Part shown: positions 54,612-64,000 of the stretch, one piece after another
Position numbering within the stretch: position 1 is the stretch's first letter
Layout: the number at the start of each line of letters is the position of its first letter
NCBI GenBank assembly: GCA_009602735.1
Contig: WELA01011789.1
Location: 114,540 to 178,539, forward strand
Reading direction: 5' to 3'
DNA length: 64,000 bases
Origin: Mesotaenium endlicherianum
Lineage: Eukaryota > Streptophyta > Zygnematophyceae > Zygnematales > Mesotaeniaceae
The notes under the pieces: generated by a model
Databases searched by the model: none
Seen by the model: only the letters and a program-made list of their open reading frames with translations
Told to the model about the DNA's origin: nothing
Translations under genes and position numbers: made by a program

Positions 54612-56312
54612 TTGTGCCCTGGTTACATGTGCAGGATGGCGCCCACCACACAAAAGGAGGACAGAAAGCGCAAGGCAGAAGAAGCCAGGAGGACAATGGA
54701 GCAATACCAGAAGGAGCTGGCGGCGACGTCCCTCACCAGGAGAGAACAAGAAAGGGTCCGCAAACAACAAGAGGCGGCAGAAGAGGCACAGAGGAAGAAG
54801 GATCAGGAAGCGGAAAACCTCAGGAAGGCTGAGGAGGAGAGACAGAAGAAACAGCAAGAAGAAGCGGCAGCGGCAGAAGAGGAGAAAAGAAAAAAGATTG
54901 AAGCGGACAGACAGAAGAGCTTGGCCACTTACAGGTATACTGTGGTGGGTGGCCAAAACTTCGATAACCTGAAGGAAGCATTGCTGGCAGCCCAGGAGAT
55001 CAACAGGCTGGAACAGACAACACTGCTACAGAAGGAAGGAGCTACAGCACTGGACAGGTACATCGAGACACACACCGGCGTGGTCCTTTACGAAGATTAT
55101 GCTAAGATGGTGGGCTATACAGCAGAGCAGGCCCGGTATCTCGCAGATGATTCAGAGGACAAGCCGGTCCCCATACCGGGAATAGTGGGAGATCAGAGAC
55201 TCATCCGGATGGTGAGCATGCGGCCCGATAGCTTTAAGGATACGGTATTCTACCTCACACTCCTGCCAGCTTACAATGAAGTTGAGAGAAGGAGCTGGGA
55301 GTACTTGGCCAGGGAAGCAGGACAGCAGATGTTCTCTCCCCACTGGTTCCCGTGTAAACTGAGGAAGGCTGAGCACGGACCCCAGTACTACCAGCAGCCA
55401 ACAGACTGGAGGTGGATGACCGTCACAAATAAGAAGCAGGAGTGTGACCGAGCCCAACCGGATGACTTCCACTATGGCCTAGACGGCTATCTCATCCTAC
55501 CACCTCACATTGCCCCTTGGGACCCCAGGCTGAATGGATGCCTGAGCAATATGAATGCAGAGACCAAGGAACATAGGAGGAGGGGAAGAGACTACTTCTC
55601 TAAGGGAAAGCATGCCTTTGTCAAATGGGCAAAGAATGCAGGCCGGATAGATATCAGTAGGCTGAAGGCCAAGCAACCTCCAGCGCGCCCTAAGAAAGGG
55701 AGGTCGGTAGACTACTCCATGTCTACTAGGGAGCAGGACGACTTAGTGGACGAGACCCCTACTCTCTCCGAGGAGGAGGATGAGGAGGATGAGGAAGAAG
55801 AACAAGGCAGAGGAGAAGCATCAGCAGCAGGTACTCAGGATACCCAGGGACAGGCAGTGGCACTTCCTAAAGAACCACGATCAGGTGTGTGGAATGTGAT
55901 CCCCGTTATGGCGACAACTGGACCCCGCGCTCGCTCCCCCAGCCCACCTGCCCAAGCAGGGGAAGAAGCTGATCTGACTGTACTGGGCAGCAGACACAGA
56001 CAGAAATCCCCAGAGGACAGGGGTGCCAGAAGAGGGACACGCGGGTGGGCCAGAGGTATGCCAGCCTCCCCCTCCGCTCAGGGGCATGTACCTCTAGCCA
56101 ATGTATTTCAGCATCCTACTGGAATGCCTGTCTATGTGGGAATCAACACCCAAATAGTTGAAGAGCAGGCCACCATCCTCCGTTCTCCTCGAGGGCCAAC
56201 TTTAGAGCAAACAGGGTTCTTTAGAAGGCCAGCTGACAGACCTAGAGGGCTGTCCAGATCTAGGTCCAGATCTCCGTCCCCTGATCCTGAAGCCCCAGGA
56301 ACCACCCCTTAA
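54612..56312 (+). CDS. Element C: accessory ORF of unknown function
   Basis: 566 aa from the first ATG; the ATG at 54636 (MAPTTQ), just after a TGCAG|G acceptor-like site, may be the real start. The first ~120 residues are a charged coiled coil (KRKAEEARRTMEQYQKELAA, EEERQKKQQEEAAAAEEEKR). A globular-looking middle follows (VVLYEDYAKMVGYTAEQARY, MVSMRPDSFKDTVFYLTLLP, DWRWMTVTNKK, GYLILPPHIAPWDPRLNG). Then come an acidic run (SEEEDEEDEEEEQ), a Pro-rich part and an SR-type tail (RGLSRSRSRSPSPD). It occupies the position of env-like or extra ORFs in other plant Gypsy elements, but has no signal peptide or membrane segment. I do not recognise the family. Its intact length suggests selection. Confidence 0.8.
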   Translation: MCPGYMCRMAPTTQKEDRKRKAEEARRTMEQYQKELAATSLTRREQERVRKQQEAAEEAQRKKDQEAENLRKAEEERQKKQQEEAAAAEEEKRKKIEADRQKSLATYRYTVVGGQNFDNLKEALLAAQEINRLEQTTLLQKEGATALDRYIETHTGVVLYEDYAKMVGYTAEQARYLADDSEDKPVPIPGIVGDQRLIRMVSMRPDSFKDTVFYLTLLPAYNEVERRSWEYLAREAGQQMFSPHWFPCKLRKAEHGPQYYQQPTDWRWMTVTNKKQECDRAQPDDFHYGLDGYLILPPHIAPWDPRLNGCLSNMNAETKEHRRRGRDYFSKGKHAFVKWAKNAGRIDISRLKAKQPPARPKKGRSVDYSMSTREQDDLVDETPTLSEEEDEEDEEEEQGRGEASAAGTQDTQGQAVALPKEPRSGVWNVIPVMATTGPRARSPSPPAQAGEEADLTVLGSRHRQKSPEDRGARRGTRGWARGMPASPSAQGHVPLANVFQHPTGMPVYVGINTQIVEEQATILRSPRGPTLEQTGFFRRPADRPRGLSRSRSRSPSPDPEAPGTTP

Positions 56313-56412
56313 GGTGACAGGCTGAAAAGATAGTCAGTAAGGGAGGCTGGTCAGGGTCAGTTTCTTTATTTAAAGCTTTTGCAGTTTAATGTTGTCGAGG
56401 CGACAACAAGTT

Positions 56413-56425
56413 AAGTTGGAGGGAT
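56413..56425 (+). other. Polypurine tract of element C
   Basis: AAGTTGGAGGGAT directly precedes the 3' LTR. GGAGGGA is the purine run expected to prime plus-strand synthesis. Confidence 0.8.
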
Positions 56426-57145
56426 TGTAATGAATCAGTATATTAGTGGATATAATATTCATTTAAATATATATAGTTAATTAAGTTCAGCCTGCTGAAC
56501 TTTAGTTAATAGTCAGTCTGCTGGACGTTACATAATTATCAGTTTAATGACTCGGCCAAAAGCAGCAGGCTGAAGTCAACTTAAGTCAGCTTGCTGACAC
56601 ATTCTTTGACAGCAAGCTGACTTCCGTACTCGGTAGCAGCGAACTGCCTTGATATGCATCTAAGTGCGATATGCTAGATGAATGGCCAGATGACATCCCT
56701 ATGATGGATGGCTATTCGGGATGATGGGAGATGGCGGTGGATTTGGTTAACCGAGGTCCTACCAACGTGGTTAACTCCCGGGTAGGCGGTGCCATCGCAC
56801 TGACCGTTGAACAGTAAACTCATTCCATGTACATACGCTAGGCATTGCTCTCGAGTTCGGCATTCGGAAACGAGGCCAACTCTCTTGTACAGCTTACTGA
56901 GAGAGATCTGAATCCAAGGCGAGAAGCCATTGATACGCACTGTCTTCTAACCTTGCTTATGTATGAGTTTACTGATTTGCATTATTGATGCTAGTTTACT
57001 CTCATTTGACTGACGAGTATTATTCCCTGCTAGTGTATTGTCCTTTGCCGTTTAACTAGTTAACGGAAATACCATAAAGATTACTTGCTGATATAAAGAT
57101 CTTTATTAATTGTTAATCGCCTATTTGGTAAGTCGATTCATTTCA
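56426..57145 (+). repeat. 3' LTR of element C
   Basis: 720 bp, TG...CA. It contains a perfect 14-bp inverted repeat, AAGTCAGCTTGCTG (56583-56596) and CAGCAAGCTGACTT (56610-56623), part of a cluster of CAGYYTGCTG-like words in this LTR family. It shares several bases with the solo LTR at 23814 that differ from its own 5' LTR. Confidence 0.95.
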
Positions 57146-57150
57146 CTGGA
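57146..57150. repeat. Target-site duplication of element C (right)
   Basis: CTGGA, identical to 48294-48298. Confidence 0.9.
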
Positions 57151-58671
57151 CCTGTACCCCATAGCCAACCATGGAAGGGCGTTGTCCTAGTGGGTGCTAT
57201 CGTGGGCCATGCAGTACTTCCGCAGTCCAAGCTTGACGGTCTGCACCATGCGCTCAGCAAGGCCGTCAGCCTAGGGACGGTCGCGGGAGGTAGTGCGGTG
57301 GTCGATCATCGAGCGCTCCAGCAGCTTTTGAAAGCTGCCCTGGAACTCCTTGCCTTGGTCGGTCAGCACCTCAGCGCAGCCGCCAAAACGGTTGAGGACC
57401 TGATTGAGGAAGGCCTGAGCGATCCCCTCACTGGCCTTGCTGGGCAAGGGCACGAGCTCGATCCACTTGGACATGTGCTCAATCATCACCAAGACGTAGA
57501 GGTTGCCCTGGCGAGACTTGGGCAGCTCTCCAGCCAAGTCAAGCGACCACCTGTAGAACAGCCCGTGAATGGGAAGGGGGCTGAGGGCAACGGTGCGCGC
57601 TGTGAAGCTCGAGCGCACCCGGTCGCAGAGAGTGCAGCTGCTGACGACAGCGGCGACGACCTTAGTCATGCCGTGCCACCAGTACTCGGCCTGAAGAAGA
57701 CTGAGGGTGCGCTTGACACCGAAGTGCCCGAGGGACTCGTGCACTCGGCGCACCAGCTGACTGCGTATGGCCGGCTCGGGGACAACCAGGACGGAGCCGT
57801 CCGCCATCACGCGCCGTACGCGCCCCTCCATGAAAATGAAGTCGCGGCTGCGCCTGAGGATGCGGTCGCGCTCGCGTGCGCTGACATCGGGTGCCAACTC
57901 CTTGGCCGTGACGTACTGCAGCACTGGGGCGTCGTCCCACACGTCCTCGGGACCGCGCTGCCAGCTGTCCTGATCCTCTGCCGCTGCCAAGGCCAATTGC
58001 CGAGTGGTGATGGTCACCATGTCCAGGCTAGTGAGCCCTGCGAGCCGCACATCGCCGTCCACAGTGAAGGCCAGGAAGGCCGCCGTGTGCCAGGCCACCG
58101 GCTCATCCTCATCGTGGCGGGCCAAAGTGAGATCCCTCGAGGAGGGCAGCGGGTAACGGCTGAGACCGTCAGCGTCCAGGTTGGTCGAGCCTGGACGGTG
58201 GTGCACGTCGAAGGTGTACTCCTGCAAGATAAGCGCCCACCGTGCGTACTTGCCGGTCAAGCGCTCCGACGTCATGAGCCACTTAAGTGGCTGATGGTCG
58301 GTAACGAAGCGGAAGTGGGTGCCGTAGAGATAGTGCCAAAAAGCACAATCGCCCATACAGCTAGCTGCCAGGCACTCCCCCTCATAAGAGCCGTAGTTGC
58401 CCTCAGCATGATTGTTGCTGCGACTGGCGTACGCCACCACATGCTTGAAGCCGTCATGCTCCTGCACCAGCACTGCTCCAAGCCCTGCCTGCAACCAATT
58501 GGTGTGGAAGATGAAGGGCTTCTGATGATCAGGCTGCCGTAGTACTGGGGCGCTCACCAACAACTCCTTGAGCTTGTCAAATGCCACCTGCTGCTCTGGT
58601 CCCCATACGTAGGCAACGCCCTTGCGTAGCAAGTTGTTGAACGGCTTAGCCAGCTCGCTGAACCCAGGCAC
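57151..58671 (-). pseudogene. Element B: RNase H and integrase
   Basis: The frame from 58671 runs through FSELAKPFNNLLRKGVAYVW, RNase H (HTNWLQAGLGAVLVQ), VTDHQPLKWLMTSERLTGKY, the integrase zinc region (HESLGHFGVKRTLSLLQAEY, CTLCDRV) and the core (YRWSLDLAGELPKS, EVLTDQGKEFQGSF). It stops at TAG 57271-57273 just before DGLAERMVQTVK. The RNase H first Asp is Asn (codon 58498-58500; Asp in copy A). The integrase keeps Asp, Asp and Glu, but the TAG, a Gln codon in A, truncates it. Confidence 0.85.
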
Positions 58672-59636
58672 AAAGCGGCAATGCTAAGGAAGGCCCTCAG
58701 TTGCGAGAGGTCGGTTGGCGGCGGGATGCCAGTGATGGTCAAGATCTCTGCCAGCTGAGGGGCCAGGCCACTGGACGACAGGAGATGCCCGAGGTACTCC
58801 ACCTCTCGGGTCCCAAAGGTGCACTTGCCTGGATGACACTTGAGTCCAACGGCCTCCAAGCGGTCCAGGACTGCAGTGATATGCGCCACGTGCTCCTCAA
58901 ACGTCTCACTGAAGACGAGCACGTCATTGATGTAGCACCGGGCAAAGGAGAGCCCTGCCAATTCCTTATCCATGACTTGCTGGAAGGTAGCAGGAGCGTT
59001 CTTCAAGCCAAAGGGCATAACTTTCCACTCGTAGAGACGCTGCGACCCCCAGAAAGCCGTCTTGTGCTGGTCCTCCTCTGCGATGGGTATCTGGTTGAAG
59101 CCCTGCCTCAAATCCAGCACCGGAAATCGAGTACAAGCGCCAATGTCGTCGAAGATCTCGTCAGGGGTCGGCATAGGATATCTGTCCTGCTCAGTGACCT
59201 CGTTAAGCTTACGATAGTCACCGCACATCCACTTCTCAGACCAGTTGCCTAAAGCGTCCTTCTTAGCCGGCATGCCTGTGGGTGCCGCATAGGTGGAGGC
59301 AGACTCACGAATGAGCTGACATCCCTCTAGCTTGCCTGTTTGCGTGCTGATCAGGTTGTCCTCAAAGCGGCTGTAGCAATCGCGCTTCTGGAAGATGGGC
59401 ACGTCTGTCTGGAGGGGAATCTTCATAGGGTCGCCCGTGTAGCGCCCAAGATCGTGCATGCCGCTGGCAAAGCTGGCACTGCGCTGTGCATCCAGCAATG
59501 CCGTCAGCTGAGCAGCCTGTGCCTCAGTGAGAGTCCGCCCCAGCTTCCAAGTAGGGGCAGTTGGTAGTGGCTCCTGTGCTGCAGCTGGCGCTTCCTGCCC
59601 TGCTGCTGGCGTGGTCTGTGGGGCTGCAGGCGTCAC
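58554..59636 (-). pseudogene. Element B: reverse transcriptase, catalytic Asp lost
   Basis: RT motifs in order: RYPMPTPDEIFDDIG, VLDLRQGFNQIPIAEEDQHK, VMPFGLKNAPATFQQVMDKE, CYINDVLVFSET, KCHPGKCTFGTREVEYLGHL. The YxDD box reads YIND (Asn codon 58926-58928; copy A has YIDD), so catalysis should fail. A small deletion near 58680 removes the NYYRRF segment and shifts the frame into the RNase H part. The RT frame is in the -1 phase relative to the methyltransferase frame, whose stop is 59633-59635. Confidence 0.88.
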
Positions 59637-60961
59637 CTGCCTTGCAGCTGGCTGCGATTGGCCTGCCTCGGGTGCCTCCTCGGCAGCTGCTGCCAGCTTC
59701 CCTGCACCACCTGTCGGCGGCTGAGAGCGTGGAAAAAGAAATAGGGAGCAAAACTCCCTGGGTCGCTGTGAGGACTCCTGTCTCCTCCTGCCCCCCCCAG
59801 CGAACCAAAACCAGGACCAGGTGGCGGCGCAGGCGGCTGCCAGGAAGCAGGACCCTCCCGCTGGGAATGCCAGGTCGTACCAGGCGGGGCGCGGCCGTCG
59901 CCGTCGGAATCACGGTCCATGGCGTTGTAGGATTGGTCCGTCTCAGGATGACGAGCCTGGGCGTAGAGGGGAGTGAGGGCCTGCGTCTGCAATAGGATCC
60001 ACGTCAAGATGTTGGCATCAATAGCCTGGCCAAGGAGACGCACGCGATTGACCTCTGTGATGCCGTCCACCTGTGTGAGGTGCGGAGGGAAGTCCATTGC
60101 ACGCTCCATCTTCACGGCACGGGGCTGCTGGAACATGCCGGTCTCGAGGTCAATGATCATGCCGCGCTGGTCCCCCACGTAGGCCGCGCTGTCGTAGCCA
60201 CTCACGAATGTGGGAAGCGCCCTCGTGACGTCATGGAGGACCTCACACTGGGCCTGAGAAGGATGCGGAAGGGCGACCACTCGCTGGGCCAGGCGCGCTA
60301 CGTCGAGGATGGAGTCAACGTTGCGCGTGTGGCGTGGATGTGCGGCCGCTAATGCCTCAAGCGTGCCTGGCATGGCCAGGTTGGTGAAGTAAGTACGCAC
60401 GCGGTGCGCAAAGGAGCCAATCTAGGCAGCGTCGATGACGGCCTCACGACCGACGTAGCTGCTGCAGAGGGCAAAGTCGGCGCTAACGTTGGGCCGAAAA
60501 TTGTGGCGTACAGCCACGTTCTCTAACACCCAGGCGAGCGTGTGCGGCGGCTGGCGGTCCTCAATCATGTTGAGGACGCGGAGCAGATGCCAAAACAGGG
60601 CCGTACGCGGGTCAGCGAGCGTGCCTCCTCATCCCGCGATGGAGAAGCCCTGGCACTCCCAGCCAGCGATGATAAGGTCGATGGGCCCTAGGCGTGTGAT
60701 GTGCTCGGCGGTGATGTCGCGGATGTTCATGGGCCAATCAGACTGGGCGCGGTGGAAGGCGTGCTCAGAGAAGAGGTCCGGGAAACGCTCGTGGCACAAG
60801 GCCATCTGCCTGCGGGCCACCTGCTGCGCCTCGCCATTAGGGTCCACGTAGACGTATCGACATATGGGGATGCCAGCCTATTGGGTGGCCAGCAGCCCTG
60901 TCGCAATGCCGGCAAAGAGCTTGACAAGGACAATGCCGCCGAGACGCTTGTCGAGCTGGAC
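59633..60961 (-). pseudogene. Element B: DNMT3-like cytosine-C5 methyltransferase with stops
   Basis: Same motif order as copy A in one frame: VLVKLFAGIATGLLAT (I), RYVYVD (II), MNIRDITAEHI and GPIDLIIAGWECQGFS (III-IV, catalytic Cys codon 60653-60655). Then come a VENVAV-like VI region, TYFTNLAMPG (VIII), VKMERAMDFPPHLTQ and RVRLLGQAIDANILTW (IX-X). Three in-frame stops break it: TAG 60878-60880, TGA 60629-60631 and TAG 60422-60424. The first and third stand where copy A has Gln and the second where it has Arg. The WECQ variant parallels WDCQ in copy A. The frame then runs open to TGA 59633-59635. Confidence 0.85.
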
Positions 60962-62980
60962 GGTGTAGATAGGCGTAGGAAGGGGGCGACAGCCCATGGC
61001 GGGATCGCCGGCCTGCGCTGGCGCCGGGTAGGAGCGCAAAAGATTGTGCTGATGGGGCGCCATGTGGAGGGCCGCCATTGCGCGCTCTGCGTAGTGGCGA
61101 GGAAGCCGAGGAATGCGCTCGAGCAGCGGCTGCGGGCGAGCCGTGCGAGCATGCGCTTGGTAGGTGCGCCAGCGCGCGCGCGCGTCCTGCAATGCCTCCG
61201 CAGGCACTGGGCGGGCCATAACCTGCGCATCGCGGACGCACTGCAGCTGCCACCGGTCTCTTGTCCTGTGGTCGGCGTAGTGTGAAGCGGCGTGTGCCAG
61301 CTGCTCCGTGGCTGTGCGCTGGTGCAGATGGGGACGCGGGTCAAAGTACGAGCGCTGACGCTCGCGAAGGGCACTGTGCAGACAGAGCGCTTGTCCCAGT
61401 CTGCCGCCTGTCGAGGACGGATAAGCTGACGTGGAGCGAGCTGGACTTGCGAGCGCAGCGGAGAAAGAGATGCGAGCCGGACGCGCTCCTGCTGACGACG
61501 CTGCATGATCTCTGCACGTATGACGGTAGTATAGGGATGGTGGTCGCGGGGCCGGACAGTGGTACGGGCCACCTCATGAGGAGGTGATTCAGACGGTCCG
61601 TCGCCGGCTATGTGGCTGCGCGGGACGGCGGCAGGCCAGCCGGGCGGCGTGTGGTACAATGTGTGGGCTGTAGTGGTGGAGGAAGACCGTGCGTCATCAT
61701 CGTCGGTGCGGAGATCGCGCGGGCCGTCGTAAGGCGGTGTGACTGAGCGCGGGCGCGTCTCGCGCGAAGGAGTGATCTCCCTCTCCTCGCGAAGAGGAGT
61801 AACCTCCCGTGCGCTCTTGTGCGTGTTGCGCAGAGGCGTGACCTCGCGGGCATCCCTGACCTGCTCGCAGAGAGGGGTGAGCGCACGTGCGCGTCGGTCT
61901 GGCGGCATAGTGCGCCGCGCAAGGCGCAGAGACGGACCGGCGTAGGGGGAAGGACCTGTACGCCGAGGGTCGAGGATGCTGCTCCTGGGTCCTGGCTGCC
62001 GAGCATGTACAACTTGCAGGTCGGCGGCAGGGAAAGGTGCCGAGGAGGCGGTGCTGGCTAAGGCGCGAGCCGGCCAGCCTGTGCCGAGGCTGTTGCGAAC
62101 AAGTGTGTGATGTCACGGCACTTGTTGCCGATCATACAGTTGTGCTGGATCGGCCGATTGGGCCCGCCGGCACATTGATGAGCTTGACTAGGACTGGCCG
62201 TGGTCACGTGCGAGAGCGTGCTGAAGCCGGGAGGCCCTGTAGGCTGGCGTCGGACGCAAGCCGTAGGCGTGGGAGGAGGTGGCTCTTCTGAAGGCAGGGT
62301 TGCGGGCTCCTCTGCGGCCTCTTGGGACCACTCCTAAGTCCTCCTCCTCAACGGTCTCCAACGACGCGTCGTCGGACCTGCCTGGGTACGGCGCTTGCCT
62401 CATAGCCTCATCCTCAGATGTGGTAGTGCGCGGCCAGGAGTCACCCGTCCTGTGTGATGGTGCGGGCGAGGGCGACTGGGAGGCCATGCGGTACTGCATG
62501 GCGACTCCCACAGGCACGTCATGCCGTACGCGGACGTTCGATCTCGCGGAGGGTCCACTCGCCGCTGAAGGCTGTGGCCTGGGGGCGACTGCAGCGGCTG
62601 TCGCTGTGTCGTGGACGAGCACTGTAGCAGTAATGGCAGCCGTAGCAATTGCGTGTGCCTCGACGGGCGGCGTAGATCCGCACCGTCTCCCTGGCCTGAG
62701 CGGCTAGAACATCAGCCTGCTCCTGGGACGTGAGGTGGAGCTCTGCGCCAGACAGCTCGGGATCCTCATCCTGCGTCTCGAGCAAGTCGGCGCCTACGGA
62801 GACCTCATCCTCCTCGGGCCCCCCCTTATCGGTCTGAACCACGGGCCGTCCGTCGTCCAACGCCATGAAGCCGTACAGGGCGGACTCAGCTGAGCGGCGA
62901 TCCACGGTGTCGAGCGGCACGGATGGCGTGCGGGTCCCCCCTGACTGCCAGTAGAAGACCCGCTCCACCCAGTTCTCCAC
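60962..62980 (-). CDS. Element B: linker between protease and methyltransferase
   Basis: Counterpart of 12967-14967. It has VTPPYDGPRD, REVTPLREE and REITPSRE repeats (about 61730-61870), HSPYTTV-like and Arg-rich stretches, and LYGFMALDDGRPVV near the protease end. Frames switch at a few points, so it is partly decayed. The short TPLRE/TPPYD repeats are shared with A though their number differs. Function unknown. Confidence 0.5.
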
Positions 62981-64000
62981 TGGGCGCCGCTAGGAAAGAG
63001 AACGTCCTGGCCAAGGAGCACGTCAAAGGTCTCAGAGCGAGTGACCAGCGCGTGCCGGTGGATGGTTTTCTCATCTGGAGTGCCAAGCCGAAAGGTGAAG
63101 CAAAGGGCCAGCCGTGTGCACCCGGTGACGGTCTCAGAAGTGCCGTCGGCGGTGTTGATCCGCGTCGACAAATCCTCTAGGTCGGCTGACGAGAGGCCCA
63201 CCTGACGGAAGTAGCGAAGGCTGATGAGGACTTGCTGTGCGCCAGTGTTGAACATGATGCGCCGCGGGGCCTGCGTGTTGACCAGCACGATCTCCTGCAA
63301 ATTATCAAAAAACGCAGCGTTAGGCGTGTTGATCATCCTGCGCTCATGCACAGGTCGCGCAAGTGCGGAGAGCACCACGGCTGCCACGTCGGACGCTGGC
63401 ACGCCGTCAGAGGCGCGCTGACTGGCCCTGCGCAACTGGAGCAGTAGCTGGGTCGCCTGTCGCGTGGCCTCCATTGACACGCCGAGCTCCGCAAAGGAGA
63501 CGGCTGGCATCCAGTGTAGCGCCACCGAGATGACCTCGGCGCTGAGCTGCACCGTAGTCATCGGCGAGGCAAGTGCGCAAGGTGCGAGCGCAGCTGGCTT
63601 TGCTGGCGTCTCCAGCACGCAAAAAGAGCGGGGCAGGCGCGGCGCCTCCTCTGTGCGGCGCCCCTGGTCTGGTCTGCTACGCTTTTGCGCCTTCGCCGTT
63701 CGCTTTGCTGCCGCCACGAGTGTGCGCTTGCGTCCTGCAATGCCTGCTGCCGCGCGGCTGTTCAACGGCCGTGTGCGTGCGCAGCAGGCCAGAACGGAGT
63801 CCAGCGCTGCTACGCGACCCGGAGTCACAGCTGCTGGCGCAACGACAGGTGCTAGCGCAGTCGCAGGTGCTTGCGCAGCAGGTGGCGTCGGTGCTGACGT
63901 ACCGGGCGCTGGCGCTGGCAGGCTCGGGAAGGCGAGCCCAGCGCTGGCGCTGGCGGGCTGGACGTTGGCAAGCCCGGCGCTGGCGCGGCAGGTGCCGCAG
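62981..64000 (-). CDS. Element B: protease and pre-protease region
   Basis: The frame from 63828 contains the conserved pre-protease block (MTTVQLSAEVISVALHWMPA, FAELGVSMEATRQATQLLLQ) and RRMINTPNAAFFDNLQEIVL. The protease motif FNTGAQQVLIS and FDVLLGQDVLFPSG follow. The residue at the catalytic Asp position is Asn (codon 63247-63249). A 1-bp deletion near 62990 shifts the frame into the linker. Upstream, 63830-64000 is an Ala/Gly/Pro-rich repeat of GCTGGCGC-type units running off the window. Retropepsin assignment is from the motif pattern only. Confidence 0.65.

Larger units (their letters stand above)
48299..57145 (+). mobile_element. Element C: complete chromovirus (Ty3/Gypsy), nested in B
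   Basis: An 8847-bp element with two LTRs (TG...CA), a tRNA-Met primer site, gag, pol with chromodomain, an extra 3' ORF, a polypurine tract and a 5-bp target duplication. All long frames are open, so it looks recently or currently competent. Yet the two LTRs differ in length (772 versus 720 bp) and at several bases. It inserted into the integrase region of element B in the opposite orientation. Confidence 0.95.
57151..64000 (-). mobile_element. Retrotransposon B, main part (integrase to pre-protease), runs off the window
   Basis: Continuation of the element begun at 47479, same family and order as element A, minus strand: integrase, RNase H, RT, methyltransferase, linker, protease, pre-protease. 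Gag and the 5' LTR would lie beyond 64000. It has more catalytic-site mutations than A but fewer frameshifts in integrase and protease, so the two copies complement each other for reading the family. Confidence 0.92.

Noticed and set aside
1-64000. CRISPR arrays, prokaryotic operons, ribosomal RNA genes
   Set aside because: The direct repeats are minisatellites, satellites or LTRs without the spacer pattern; genes have GT-AG introns; no rRNA-like sequence was recognised.

Overview
This is a eukaryotic nuclear window. It carries two intact intron-rich genes between dense, nested transposable elements. A plant-type SULTR sulfate transporter, a plant-type GDA1/CD39 apyrase and LTR retrotransposons, one with an initiator-Met tRNA primer site, point to the green plant lineage. 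A retroelement-borne DNMT3-like methyltransferase makes a streptophyte (charophyte) alga the best guess, because such elements have been reported from charophytes. The species cannot be fixed from the sequence. One run of N (15910-16762) and one isolated N (12782) are assembly gaps.

Layout. 1-6.8 kb: LTR fragment, hAT-like transposase remnant, two copies of a ~590-bp repeat with a tRNA-like B box, and a decayed chromovirus integrase/chromodomain. 6.8-22.1 kb: a PIF/Harbinger transposase gene broken by retrotransposon A (7155-19589) and by a TIR element (19712-21406). 22.9-27.8 kb, minus strand: exon-like pieces of a Myb/SANT-like (trihelix) gene, possibly the Harbinger partner ORF, broken up by a ~195-bp satellite and a solo LTR. 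28-31.8 kb: non-coding, with a hairpin and a MITE-like TIR pair. 31.8-36.1 kb: sulfate transporter, 11 exons, 640 aa. 37.6-46.8 kb: apyrase, 9 exons, 482 aa, introns full of tandem repeats. 47.5-64 kb: retrotransposon B (same family as A, minus strand), split by a complete chromovirus, element C (48299-57145), with matching 5-bp target duplications.

The most notable system is the A/B family. In element order it encodes Gag (two zinc knuckles), a retropepsin-like protease, a low-complexity linker, a DNMT3-like cytosine-C5 methyltransferase, then RT, RNase H, integrase and a C-terminal PHD finger. In both copies the methyltransferase frame ends at the same TGA and RT lies in the -1 frame. The methyltransferase therefore belongs to the upstream Gag-protease reading frame. 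Both copies are damaged, and several lesions at catalytic codons are the C-to-T or G-to-A changes expected from deamination of methylated CpG or CHG. Element C is much better preserved: gag and pol joined by a canonical -1 slippery heptamer, plus an extra 3' ORF of unknown function behind a possible splice acceptor.
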